Positions 1 through 10,683 of a DNA stretch of 64,000 nt are shown here, piece after piece. The number at the start of each line of letters is the position of its first letter. Positions within the stretch are counted from its first letter, which is position 1. The stretch spans positions 33,669,449 through 33,733,448 of the forward strand of contig NC_134515.1 in assembly GCF_027942865.1 (NCBI RefSeq). Direction: 5' to 3'. Both the position numbers and the translations under genes were made by a program. The DNA comes from Odontesthes bonariensis. Taxonomy: Eukaryota > Chordata > Actinopteri > Atheriniformes > Atherinopsidae. The notes beneath the pieces are model-generated. The model saw nothing but the letters and a program-made list of their open reading frames with translations, made no database searches and was not told the origin of the DNA.

Positions 1-1200
1 AGGAAGCTCCCGGACAGAGCCCCCACAAGCATCGGGCAGAGCCCCCTCGGCGACCAGAGGCGGCAGCCTACCAGCCCCGCCAGGCCTGCGCCACCCAGAC
101 ATGGGCCGCGCGCCGGAACCGGCCCCCGCGAGCCCGAGCGCCACCAAAACCCCCCGGCAGGGGCCCCGCCCAACACCCGAGAGGACCAGGCGCCCCAGAC
201 AGCCAACCGCAGTGGGCCAGCGCCTGCCCCAGTGCCCCTGGGCAAGCGCCCCGGGAGTGAAGACATGCCCACAGGTGGGTGAAGCAATGTGTGCTGTGTA
301 CAGGAGCCAGAAGAGAGAGGGGTATGGGGATCTAGAAGACCAGGGGAGAGAGGCTCCCCCGGAGAGGGCAGCCAAGGAATGGCTGCAACAGGCACCCCTG
401 TTTCCTGGGATCCGCCACAGAGCAGGAGGGCCCGATGTTCACCAGGTCCGGGGCCCGCAGCGTATTCGGGGAGCCACTTGGCAACCCGAAGGCACCCACC
501 CGCCCCACCCCAGACGGCCCCTACAAATAAAGAAAAGAACAAAACAAAACAAACAAAACAGAACACAACAAACAAAAACAAATAAACAACAAACAAACCA
601 CACAATCATTCCAGTCATAACAGCCCGGGCCTGAGACCCACCATCACCCAGGCCCACCCAAGCCGCCCCCAACAGGGGAGAAGCACCGCCACACCCCACC
701 GCACGCCACCCCACCCTAACAAAGAACAGCCTGCAGGCACATCAGAGACCCCAGAGCAACCAGCCCGACACCAGTACCCGCACCGACCCACCTTCACGGC
801 GGCGTGCCCAGGGCAACCAGACCCCCCCGGGCACAGACAGGGCACCCCCCGGGATGCAAGGCAGCGCCCAGACACCAGGGCCCAGGCCCAGCACTACACC
901 CCATGCCAGAGTGGCGTGGCCACCCGACCCAGAGCCAGCGACCACCCCCCCCATGCCCACCTAGAGACCACGCCCAACACCGCAAGACAGCTCCACCCAC
1001 AAGTCCCCCAAACTGTCAACCAGGCCAGACACACAGTCCCCCCCAGCAATGATCAACCCGGCCCCCATGACCCGAGAGACCACCAGAAACCCGAAGCCAC
1101 ACAGCCCCCCCCCAGCACACAACCGACCGCCCAGAGCGGCGGGACAGCAACACACCACCCCCACTATGTGATAAAGCTAATCAGCGGGGACCAGAGAGAA
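1..1200. other. Strand-skewed C-rich block, probable mobile-element UTR
   Basis: The + strand is very rich in C and A and poor in T, most strongly from about 480 to 1150, with an A/C-only stretch of CAAAA-type words near 530-600. Several frames stay open only because stop codons are rare in such composition; their translations are low-complexity Pro/Arg/Gln and resemble no domain I know. It may be the 5' untranslated part of a LINE, possibly the one that follows, but I could not tie it to a family. I see no exon structure. Confidence 0.4.
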
Positions 1201-1629
1201 TGAAATTCAGCCAGTTGATCTTTTGAGGAGGCAGACATTGTTTCCATGCTAATATAATCTAAAAGAAAATTTCTAAACTGGTTAATACACAGATTCCTCT
1301 TTGCTTTCTAGTTCATGAGAATAGTTTTCTTTGTGATACATAGCACTGTGAGGACCATGTGTGCGGAGTTAATTTCCATGTTGATGTTGTCCAAGTCACC
1401 CAGTATGCACAGTGTGGGGCATGTTGTTGTTCTAGAATGCGCTGCTGAGGGTGGCAGCATGTTGGAGTAGCTCTGTACCTCACATTGAGATTTTTCTTTT
1501 TTTCTAAATTTCATTCCTGTTATTTCTTGGAAGAAATTGCATTTTTTGGACAACTGTTCCTTCCTACCTTGGATGCTGTGCAGCTGGATTAATTTTTCCC
1601 AATACTTTTGTATATTTTACTCTTTTGTC
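1201..1629. other. No gene seen; lead-in to the Rex1-like LINE
   Basis: Ordinary AT-rich sequence between the C-rich block and the first methionine of the LINE reading frame. It may be the 5' UTR of that element. No splice-consistent exon, RNA gene or repeat was recognised. Confidence 0.3.
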
Positions 1630-4564
1630 ATGATGCATCACCATAGCAACAACGTGGTTTACAACAGGGAGCAGCTGAATAACATTGGAAAAGCAGAAAT
1701 AATTCGACAACTGAAGCCAGAAATCCCACTGGAATTGAAAAGGAGGCGTCGTGGATGCAGAGCAGGAGCAAAGAGGAGAGAAAGAAAGAAGAAGTTCAAA
1801 CCATCTCTGCCATCCTGCGTCATGGGAAATGTAAGATCGTTAGCTAACAAGTTGGATGAACTTTTAGCCTTGATAAGGACTCAGCAAGAATATCGGGAAT
1901 GTAGCATTATGTGTTTTACTGAGACATGGCTACAGGATCATATTCCCGACTCCAGCGTCTCTCTGCCGGGCTTCCTGACTGTACGAGCAGATCGAGATTT
2001 AAAGAGTAGCAGGAAAAGGAAAGGGGGTGGATTGGCAGTGCTTGTCAACAACAGATGGTGTCACCCAGGACATGTTACTGTGAAGAGTCGTATCTGAAAG
2101 TCCTGACATTGAACTATTGGCAGTAAGTTTTCGTCCATATTATTTGCCAAGAGAGTTCACCAGTGTTGTTTTGGTGGCTGTTTACATTCCACCCTCAGCT
2201 GTTGCCGACACTGCATGTGATGTCATCAGTTCCGTTGTTGCTAAGATACAGACTCAACACCCCAATTCTTTTGTGGCAATATCTGGTGATTTTAATCATG
2301 CCTCACTCTCTGCTACACTGCCAACTTTTCAACAGTTTGTCAGCTGCTCTACCAGAGAAAACAAGACATTGGATTTGTTTCACACAAATGTCAAGGATTC
2401 ATACATTTCCAAATCAAGACCTCCCTTGGGAAAATCAGATCACAACCTTGTTTTTCTCTGTTCAGCATATAAACCCCTTGTCCAGAGACTACCTGTCACA
2501 AAAAGGACTGTTCGAAAGTGGTCAGAGGAAGCTGAAGAAGCCTTACAGGGTTGTTTTGATGCAACCGATTGGATTTCTCTTTGTAAGCCACATGGAGAGG
2601 ACATTAATGCCATGACTGAGTGTGTGACTGACTATATAAACTTCTGTGTGGACAACACCATCCCCACCAGAACAGTGAGATGCTTCCCTAATAACAAACC
2701 CTGGATCACCAGTGAGCTAAAGGAACTATTGAACAGGAAAAAAAGAGCCTTTAGGGAGCGAGACAGGGAGTTACTGAGGAGTATACAGAAGCAGCTCAAA
2801 GTCAAGATCAGAGAGAGCAAGGAGGTGTATAGAAAGAAGCTTGAGAGTAAACTGCAGAGGAACAATATCAGAGATGTGTGGTCAGGAATGAAGAAGATCA
2901 CAGGCCTCAAGCAGAGGGAGGATTGGATGGATGGAAGTCTGGACAGAGCAAATGAGCTGAACACATTCTTCAACAGGTTCAGTTCAGGAACAAGCTCACC
3001 ATCCTCCCATCCTGTTCCCAGCCAAAGAGACATCCCATCCTCCTCTGACCCACAGCTTTCCTGTAACATCTCCACCTCCACCTTAGTCATGGATTCTTCT
3101 GCTTCCACTAGTTTGTCATCAACCCAATCAGGAGATGCTGCTGTCCCCTTTGCCTCCCCCTCCCACTTTTCTGTTTCTAGAAGTCAGGTGAAGAGGCAGT
3201 TGGAGAGACTGAACCGGAACAAGGCTGCAGGTCCAGATGGTGTCAGCCCCCGAGTCCTGAAGGCCTGTGCAGAGCAGCTCTGTGGGATTCTGCAACACCT
3301 TTTCAACCTTAGCTTGACCCAAGAGAAGGTACCACTGTTGTGGAAGACATCCTGTCTGGTTCCGGTACCAAAGAAAACTCACCCTTCAGATATCAATGAC
3401 TACAGACCTGTTGCCCTGACATCCCACATCATGAAGGTCCTGGAGAGACTCCTGTTGACCCACCTGTGTAAGCAAACCAGCACATATCAGGACCCCCTGC
3501 AGTTTGCTTATCGCCATGGAGTTGGAGTTGAAGACGCTATCATACACCTGCTTCAACAAACCCACTGTCATCTGGATAAAGCAGGCAGCACTGTGAGGAT
3601 CATGTTCTTTGATTTCTCCAGTGCATTTAACACAATCCAGCCTGATCTGCTTAGTCTGAAACTCCAGAAGACTCAGGTGGAGGCCTCAACAATCACCTGG
3701 ATTAATGACTACCTGACAAACAGACCACAGTTTGTCAGACTGAAGAATTGTGTGTCTAACCTGGTGATCAGCAGCACAGGAGCACCACAGGGGACTGTAC
3801 TCTCACCATTCCTTTTCACTCTGTACACTTCAGACTTCCAGTACAAGTCAGACTCCTGTCATCTACAGAAATATTCAGATGACTCTGCAGTTGTCGGGTG
3901 TATCAGAGATGGACAAGAAGCTGAGTACAGAGAGCTGGTGGACCGCTTTGTGGCATGGTGTGGGAACAATCATCTCATCTTGAATGTTAACAAAACAAAG
4001 GAGATGATTGTAGATTTCAGGAGAAACAAGGTCAGATCAAACCCTGTTTCCATCATGGGAGAAGAAGTGGAGGTGGTTGAGGAATATAAATACCTTGGTG
4101 TTCATGTGGACAACAGACTGGACTGGAGACACAACAGTGAAGCAATCTACAAGAAAGGACAGAGCAGACTGTACTTCTTGAGGAAGCTAAGGTCCTTCAA
4201 GGTTTGCAACAAGATGTTGCAGATCTTCTACAAGTCTGTTGTTGAGAGCGTCATTTCCTCTTGCGTCATCTGTTGGGGCAGCAGCATCAGAACCAGGGAC
4301 CTAAAAAGACTCAACAACCTGATAAGGAAGGCTGGTTCTGTTCTGGGGACGACTGTGGAACCTCTGGAGACAATAATGCAAAGAAGGATTTTGCATAAAA
4401 TCAAGAGAATTATGGACAACCCTGAACATCCTCTCCATGAGACTGTTATCAGAAAACAGAGTCTCTTCAGTCAAAGGCTTCTTCAGTTTGGATGCAAAAC
4501 GGACCGCTACAGGAAATCTTTCCTGCCCACAGCCATCAGCATCTATAATAACTCTTTGATTTAA
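1630..4564 (+). pseudogene. LINE endonuclease/reverse transcriptase ORF broken by one frameshift
   Basis: The first segment (ATG at 1630 to 2097) holds a basic N-terminus and the start of the endonuclease (TETWL, GGGLAVLV). A one-base frameshift near 2095 moves the frame, which then stays open to the TAA at 4562-4564. The second segment shows the endonuclease core VAVYIPPSA, SGDFNHA and SDHNLVF, then the reverse transcriptase: NKAAGPDG, motif A FFDFSSAFNTI, GAPQGTVLSP, motif C YSDDSAVVG and YKYLGVHVD. Apart from the frameshift I see no stop codons, so this copy is fairly young but probably cannot make an active protein. Confidence 0.8.
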
Positions 4565-4633
4565 TTGAGCTACATCATCATTTAATTTCCCTCTGGGATA
4601 AATAAAGTATTTTTTAATTGAATTTTGAATTGA
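1630..4633 (+). mobile_element. Rex1/Babar-like (CR1-group) LINE, near full coding length
   Basis: Non-LTR retrotransposon with an apurinic-type endonuclease followed by reverse transcriptase. Just after the stop codon the 3' end reads as a short UTR, TTTCCCTCTGGGATAAATAA, then AATTGAA-type tandem repeats, the short-repeat tail expected of CR1/Rex1-type elements rather than a poly(A) tail. Clade placement rests on the tail and on the variant catalytic box YSDD in place of YADD; both are recalled traits and were not checked by search. The L1-Tx1 element abuts it on the right. Confidence 0.7.
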
Positions 4634-7214
4634 ATGCAGGAATGCTACACTTTAGCCATGTTGATGGGTCCTCACAGACCTCAAGTCAAAACTTCTGGAA
4701 ACAAAACCATAAAGCGTGTGCATAATTATCAGGTGTGTTATCTGTGCAATGTGAGCAGATATTTGAGTGTGTTAGACCCATCCTGAACATCCTTTGTCCT
4801 GTATAATGTGTTCTGTGAAGGATTTTGTATTGTATGAGCTGCAAATTAGGATTTCGAGTCATTCTGAAGGTGTTCAAACATATTTGTGGCGAGAAGTTAT
4901 GGTTAGAATTAGAACTGAGGGATAAATCTGCCTCCCATTTTGAGGATGGTAAAGAAATTGTATCATCCATCTTAGACAGTAATTTATATATTTTTGATAG
5001 CAGTTTTGGTGTGCAGAAGCTTAAAAATTCTGCTACCCTAATGGGTAGTTGTAAGTCTGGTTGTTGGAGGATATATTTCTTAGTTATTATAGATTTAAGT
5101 TGTTGGTATTCTAGAAATGTATTGTTTCCTAAGCCATGTTGTGATATGAGCGCATCGAATGAAATAAAATTTCCATTTTGGACAACATGTTCCAGATGTT
5201 TTATTCCTTTGTTCTTCCATAGAGTAAAGTTTAGCATTTTTTTGTTTTGCAGGATGTCAGGATTGTTCCAGATGGGTGTAAGTTTACACGGGAGAAGTGA
5301 GGACTTTGTAATTTTAAGAAATTCCCACCAGGCTGTCAGAGAGGTGCTGATGTTAATGCTTTTGAAGCATTTGTGATGTTTTACATTTGGACTAATAAGT
5401 GGCAGGTCCGAGATTTCCATATTATCACATAGAGCTTGTTCTATGTTTATCCATGGTTCATCTAGTGAGCTAGATTTAAACCATTTTGATATATATTGTA
5501 ACCTATTGGCTAAGAAATAGTGCTGAAAATTAGGTAAATCTAATCCACCACTGTCCTTGGTCTTCTGTAGAGTTTTTAAACTAATACGTGGTGGTTTGTT
5601 TTTCCACAAAAATTTGGAGATGCATGAATCTAGTGACTTAAACCAAGTAGCGGATGGTTTTATGGGAATTATTGAAAACAAATAGTTAACTTTTGGTAAT
5701 ACCATCATTTTAATGGTAGCGACTCTCCCCATAAGTGATATGGGTAATGACTTCCAACGAGTGAGATCATCCTCTACTGTCTTTAAGAGTTGAACATAAT
5801 TTAGCTTTGTTAGCTCTGACAGCCTGGAGGAAATGTTTATGCCTAAGTATCTAATATTTCCTGACTTTAAAGTGATAGCAGGTATATTCTTGAAACTACA
5901 GTTGATGGGCAGAACGGTGGTCTTAGACCAGTTGATAGAGTAGTCAGAAAGTGCTGAGAATTTATTTATGAGTGTGATCGTGTGAGTGAGAGATGTCTCT
6001 GAGTTCTGAAGGAAAAGTAATACATCATCAGCATAAAGACTTATTTTATGTTCAATATTTTTGGGATGGATGCCTTTAATATTTCCATCTTGTCTGATAG
6101 CAGCTGCTAAAGGTTCGATGAAGATGGCAAAAAGTGAGGGTGAAAGTGGGCAACCCTGTCTGGTACCTCTCTGCAGACTGAAGCTTGGAGAAATTTGATC
6201 ATTTGTCCTGACACATGCATTTGGGGAGCTATATAGTATCCTTATCAAGTTAATGAAGTACGACCCAAACCCGAATTTGTTTAATGCTGCAAATAAAAGT
6301 TTCCAGTTAACTTTATCAAATGCTTTTTCAGCATCTGGAGAGACAATTGTGGTTTCCAAGTTGTTGATGGTAGAATAATCTATGAGATTAATTAGTCTGC
6401 GTGTGTTAATGGATGAGTGTCTACCCTTTATAAAACCTGTCTGGTCAGGATGTATTATAAGGGGAGTTATTTTTTCTATTCTTTTGGTGAGAGCTTTGCA
6501 GATTATTTTGAGGTCTACATTTATTAGTGATATTGGGCGGTAGCTGGATGGAAGTACAGGGTCTTTTCCTGGTTTCTGTAGAAGGATAATGTTAGCAGAG
6601 TTCATGTTAGGGGATAATCTGCCATTCTCCTTGACTTGTAAAACCATTTTGTGAAATGTAGGTTCCAAAACAGTCCAAAATTCTTTGTATAACTCAGCTG
6701 GAAAACCATCTGGTCCTGGGGCTTTGTTACTAGGCATATGTTAAAGGGCTTCATGGAGTTCTCCTGTTGAGAGGGGTGAATCCAGAGCCGTGGCCTGTTC
6801 GAGTTGTAATTTTGGGAGGTTGATGTTACTAAGAAACTGATCTATGTTTCTGTCTGGTGGATCATTTTGTGATGAATATAAGGCTTTATAGAAGTCCCTA
6901 AAAGCATTGTTGATTACATCAGGGTCATGGGTAATATTTCCTTCCGAATCCCTAACCGAAGAGATTGTAGTTTTCTCTTTGTTAATCTTTAATTGATTTG
7001 CTAGGAACCTTCCAGATTTATTACCATGCTCAAAATTCTCCAAGCGAAGTCTTTGTATCAGGAACTGTGTTTGTTTATCAATAATTTCATTTAGTTCAAG
7101 TTTAGCTTTCCTTAATTCATTCAGTATGTGTTCCTCTTTGGAGGCACTGTAGACAACTTCTAATGATTTAATCCTGAGTTCTAAATTTGATATTCTTGAA
7201 CTTTCCCTCGACAT
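4634..7214 (-). mobile_element. L1-Tx1-type LINE, 5'-truncated
   Basis: Minus-strand LINE whose translation has L1-clade reverse transcriptase features: MPSNKAPGPDGFPAELYKEF, YRPISL, FIKGRHS, motif A ending EKAFDKV, QGCPLSP and motif C SLYADDVLLFL. No endonuclease domain is present. The element breaks off near 7214, where an L2 LINE begins in the opposite orientation. It is head-against-tail with the Rex1-like element on the left. No target-site duplication could be identified. Confidence 0.75.
4686..7214 (-). pseudogene. L1-Tx1 ORF2 relic (reverse transcriptase, no endonuclease)
   Basis: One reading frame runs from 7214 down to 4686, interrupted by a single in-frame TAA at 6741-6743. The upstream 157 residues are the charged linker typical between endonuclease and RT. 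The downstream 683 residues carry the RT, with motif A around residues 135-141 and YADD at 235-238, and a C-terminal part ending in a Cys/His cluster (CSHCTDNTPDNYAHALWFC). Only one nonsense codon in about 840 suggests a fairly recent insertion that lost its 5' end. It is not expected to be functional. Confidence 0.75.
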
Positions 7215-8365
7215 TCTTATAGATCAACTTGAAAATTGGGTAGGCCTTTCGGGAACAGTCCTACAGTGGTTCAAATCGGATCTTAGAGGCAGAAAGTTCT
7301 TTATTAGTCTGGCCGAGCATAGATCCAATGTTTATGATATAAATTATGGTGTCCCTCAAAGTTCAGTACTGGGTCCTCTACTGTTCTCTCTTTATATGCT
7401 ACCATTAGGACACATTATTAAAAAAACATGGAGTCAGTTATCATAGCTATGCAGATGACACGCAACTCTATATCTCTGTTGAGCAAAATGATACAAGTGC
7501 TCTAGACAAACTAACATCCTGCTTGAACAGCATCACTAACTGGATGAATAGAAACTTCCTAAAATTGAATGAAGAAAAAACAGAAATTCTTATAATTGGC
7601 AACCTAGCAGATAAATCAAAGGTTTGAACCAACTTGCAAATTTGTCTATACAAGTGAAGGATGAAATTAGAAATCTGGGTGTAATTCTAGACTCCAAATT
7701 AACTTTTAAACCTCACATTGGAAATGTTACAAGAACAGCATTCTATCACTTACGAAATATTACACGGGTTAGACCATTCCTCAAACAGAAGGATGCTGAG
7801 AAACTAATCCATGCTTTTGTTTTCTCACGACTTGACTACTGTAATGCACTATTTACTGGGGTCCCAAAATCCACGACTGACAGATTACAGCTTGTTCAGA
7901 ATGCTGCTGCTAGAATCCTAACCCGCTCTAAAAAGAGAGAACACATCACACCTGTTCTGGCTTCACTACACTGGCTCCCTGTTTCTTTTAGAATAGATTT
8001 TAAAATTCTCTTATTGGTTTTTAAATCTCTGAATAGATTAGCACCTCCGTACATTTCGGAACTACTCACGTAGTATGTTCCGGGTCGAGCTCTGAGATCA
8101 TCAAGTGCTACTTTATTAAGTGTTCCTAGGATGAAATATAAAAAGACGGGTGAAGCGGCTTTCTGTTTTTATGCACAGAAAATCTGGGACTTTTTACCAG
8201 TGCACATTCGTCAGTCAACAGATATTACAAACTTTAAAAAGCAGCTAAAAACACATCTATACACCCTCGCCTTCTACTAGTTTTATGGATTTTATTATTA
8301 TTACTATTTGTATATTGCATTTGATGTTTCTCTATTTTATTGGTAAATTAATTTTAATTTTTTTA
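7215..8365 (+). mobile_element. L2 LINE 3' fragment
   Basis: Translates, with several stops and shifts, as the C-terminal half of an L2-type reverse transcriptase: LENWVGLSGTVLQWF, VPQSSVLGPLLFSLYMLPLG, a degraded YADDTQLYIS-like box, NLGVILDSKLTFKPHI, RPFLKQKDAEKLIHAFVFSR, LDYCNALFTG and HWLPVSFRIDFKILLLVFKS. The open stretch 7624-8073 is the longest intact piece. The 3' UTR after about 8280 is AT-rich and is cut near 8365, where GC-rich LTR-element sequence starts. Confidence 0.75.
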
Positions 8366-8454
8366 ATTTTAGTGCTTTGTCTTTGGTTTGTGTCCGAAGC
8401 CAAGACGAAGGTCCGGAGGATCCAGCATGGACCCCCGGAGATGCGGTGACGAGG

Positions 8455-8690
8455 GAACGCTGGAGCTCGGCGCAGGCAACGTGGATGCGCTGGAGCTCGG
8501 CGTAGGCAGAGGCGACGCTGAAGCGCTGGAGCTCGGCGCAGGCAGAGGCGACGTGGAGGCGCTGGAGCTCGGCGCAGACAGAGGCGACGCGGAGGCGCTG
8601 GAGCTCGGCGCAGGCAGAGGCGACGCGGAGGCGCTGGAGCTCGGCGCAGGCAGAGGCGACGTGGAGGCATGGGAGCTCGGCGTAGGGGGC
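8455..8690. repeat. 36-bp minisatellite, about six copies
   Basis: Tandem units beginning CTGGAGCTCGGCGCAGGCAG with period 36 and small substitutions (CGACG followed by T or C). Because 36 is a multiple of three, the array encodes 12-residue repeats: Ser/Ala/Pro on the minus strand and Leu/Glu/Gly on the plus strand. It lies inside the LTR element. Confidence 0.85.
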
Positions 8691-8839
8691 GGCAGCGGCG
8701 GAGGCTCCTCCAGGAGCTGCAGGAGGACGCCCAAGAGGAAAGCTGACAGGCCGAGCAGTTCCTGCGGCTTCCCTGAGCTCACCTCGAGCTCAGGTGCAGC
8801 CTGATAACGAGGAGCTGGAGCCGGTGCACTCAGGCGGGG

Positions 8840-9110
8840 CTCAGGTGCTCGGGGCTGACGAGGAGCGGGCTCTGGTGCTCGGGGCTGACGAGGAGCGGGC
8901 TCTGGTGCTCGGGGCTGACGAGGAGCGGGCTCAGGTGCTCGGGGCTGACGAGGAGCGGGCTCAGGTGCCCTGAGCTGACAAGGAGCGGGCTCAGGTGCTC
9001 GGAGCTGACGAGGAGCGGGCTCAGGGGTCTTCAGACAGCGCAGAGCGGGCTCTGGGGTCTTTAGGCGGCGCGGAGCGGGCTCTGGGGTCTTTAGGCGGCG
9101 CGGGGCTGTG
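8840..9110. repeat. Two 30-bp minisatellites in the LTR element
   Basis: About six units of GGTGCTCGGGGCTGACGAGG plus ten more bases, followed by about three units built on GCGGAGCGGGCTCTGGGGTC. Both have period 30, so the minus-strand frame (Pro-Arg-Ala-Pro-Glu repeats) stays open. They sit between the gag-like start and the 36-bp array. Confidence 0.8.
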
Positions 9111-9484
9111 GCGGCAGGGACCCCCTGGCGAGGAGCACTGGAACCTCCCCGGGAACACTGGGGAGCGTTCCCCCGAGATCTCCTACCGTTGGCGAGGTGA
9201 CCCTCCCGTAGGACCTGGGAGGCGTCACCCACTGCAGATGCCTCTGCCGGGCGTCGACCAGACCGGCGTCCTCCTCGTCCCATGGACGGCCGGTTCTGAG
9301 GAGGTGGACAGTCCCAATATCACCGGGGGCCGCACCCGGGAGGCGCAATCGCCAGTCGGGTGCCCCAGAAAGGTGAGCGCTGCGCTGCCTCATTCTCCAC
9401 GCGGCGCTCGTACCTTATAGCCTCCCGGCGAAAGTACTCAAAAAGAGTAATCTGTCCAAGGTCCTGCTGCTGGATCCATCTTTG

Positions 9485-9495
9485 GTCGGATTATT
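9485..9495 (-). other. Putative self-priming primer binding site
   Basis: AATAATCCGAC on the minus strand, one base past the LTR end. It pairs perfectly with GTCGGATTATT at the predicted RNA 5' end (9640-9630). This is the known self-priming layout of Tf1 and sushi retrotransposons; assignment by analogy. Confidence 0.55.
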
Positions 9496-9496
9496 C

Positions 9497-9775
9497 TGTC
9501 ACGGTGTGTGGTTGAGTAGGATCCAAAAGCGACAGTAACTCCTCGTTGTGGAAAATGAATGTGATTTATTAACAATAATCCAAGGCCAGGACGCAAACAT
9601 ACACGGAACTGAAGTACAGGTAGACATACAATAATCCGACAGGAAACAAGGGACAGAACTGAACTTAAATACACATGAGGGTAATCAAGGGAACTCAAAA
9701 CATCTGGGGCAAATTAACCAGGAAAAACCAAAAACACAGGAGAGAACAAGGTGACCAAAAACACAGATCCTGACA
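9497..9775 (-). repeat. 5' LTR of the sushi-like element
   Basis: Starts TGTCAGGATC and ends CCGTGACA on the minus strand, the TG...CA form of LTRs. A TATA-like TATTTAAG lies at 9671-9664 and an AATAAA at 9570-9565. The 11-mer GTCGGATTATT at 9640-9630 is complementary to the sequence just past the LTR (9495-9485). In Tf1/sushi elements this arrangement marks the start of R and the self-primer. TATA-to-R spacing is about 31 nt, as expected for a transcription start. Confidence 0.65.
9664..9671 (-). promoter_or_regulatory. TATA-like box of the LTR
   Basis: TATTTAAG on the minus strand, about 31 nt upstream of the predicted start of the R region at 9640. Confidence 0.5.
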
Positions 9776-10683
9776 GCTGAAAAATAACTGTTTTGCACAG
9801 CTTCTCGCGTATCCTGGCACTCTGTAACTTCAGGGTAGTTAATTTTGCGATGTGGTGCAGCCTTACTTTGTGAAATACAGACACCACAAATGACACAAGC
9901 ATCATCTCTAGACCCTGACAATCTCACCCGTCCTGTCAAAATCATCAGGCTTGAAGTGCTCACTACAGCGCTTTGACGGCTCAGTCGCAACAAAACCCTC
10001 CCGTCTTATAGCAACTTCTCATTGCCTCCTGAAGCCTGTATCACTGGGAAACCTTCAAAATATGAAGAAGAAACAAAAAACAGCAAGAGACAATGAGAGA
10101 GAGTACCAGTCCCTGCTGTAATAACGTTGCACGTAACGTTAGTTAGGATGACATAATATTATATATGGTAAAATAACCAGTTAAAGTTATTGTTCAATCT
10201 TACTTGTGAAAGGTAATCCCACGCGATCTGGTATCAATACTGCGCCGGTTGTTGCAACCATAATCAGAATCAGAATCGCTTTTTATTGCCAGGTATGTGG
10301 ACACACACGAGGAATTTTACTCCGGTTACACCTCGCTCTCTTCAGTGCAACAAGTACAAAAAAGTACACTAAATACGAACATAGTAGCTCACTCTCCGTC
10401 GACTCCAATTGATTCTGGTGCTAGCCCAGAGTGGGGAGACCCAGCCAATATGGCGGCGACGCTGTTATGTTCCAGCACGCCATGAGGCGTCTACGTATAT
10501 TATGTCTATGGTAGTGACGCTTAAAATGAATCAGTGACGTGTACACTGAATCCGAGGCCTCGTTTGTCATCAGTCACGTGACTTTTACGGAAACGATACA
10601 AGCCTCGAAACAACGCTTCATCTGGCTCGCCCCTTTTTGCTCGACACATGCTCCGAGGCCTCGCTTCAAACGCCACATCACTA
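9776..10683 (-). mobile_element. THAP-domain DNA transposon relic, copy 1 (hAT-like terminus)
   Basis: Reverse-complement relative of the element at 48.7-49.7 kb. The right end carries the terminal sequence TAGTGATGTGGCGTTTGAAG (reading inward on the minus strand). Further in lie a promoter-like region and two THAP-coding pieces (about 10395-10195 and 10045-9780). The first exon is interrupted at 10264-10367 by a LINE tail and the left part is cut at 9776 by the LTR element. It has frameshifts and is not functional. Confidence 0.6.
10264..10367 (-). mobile_element. LINE 3'-tail fragment inserted in the THAP exon
   Basis: Begins TCAGAATCAGAATC on the + strand, the reverse complement of a (GATTCT)n LINE tail, followed by CTTTTTATTGCCAGGTATGT. 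The same sequence occurs at 45038. The uninterrupted THAP sequence is visible at 49150-49170, which shows that this is an insertion with loss of about four bases. Confidence 0.7.

Larger units (their letters stand above)
8366..9775 (-). mobile_element. Sushi-like Ty3/gypsy LTR element with one LTR and an internal minisatellite region
   Basis: Read on the minus strand: a 279-bp LTR (9775 to 9497, TGTCAG to GTGACA), a self-priming-type primer binding site, then the start of a gag-like reading frame (ATG just downstream, MDPA) that is soon frameshifted, then about 900 bp of GC-rich in-frame tandem repeats ending at about 8366. No pol and no second LTR are present, so this is a truncated or non-autonomous copy. 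The LTR joins the THAP-type element at 9776, which it appears to have entered. Confidence 0.6.

Noticed and set aside
101..634. 177-codon ORF in the C-rich block
   Set aside because: Open only because stop codons are rare in this composition; low-complexity sequence without any motif.
8369..9283. 304-codon Pro/Ala/Ser-rich ORF on the minus strand as a host gene
   Set aside because: It is made of minisatellite repeats inside an LTR element, the opposite strand is equally open, and no start context, splice sites or domain support a host protein.
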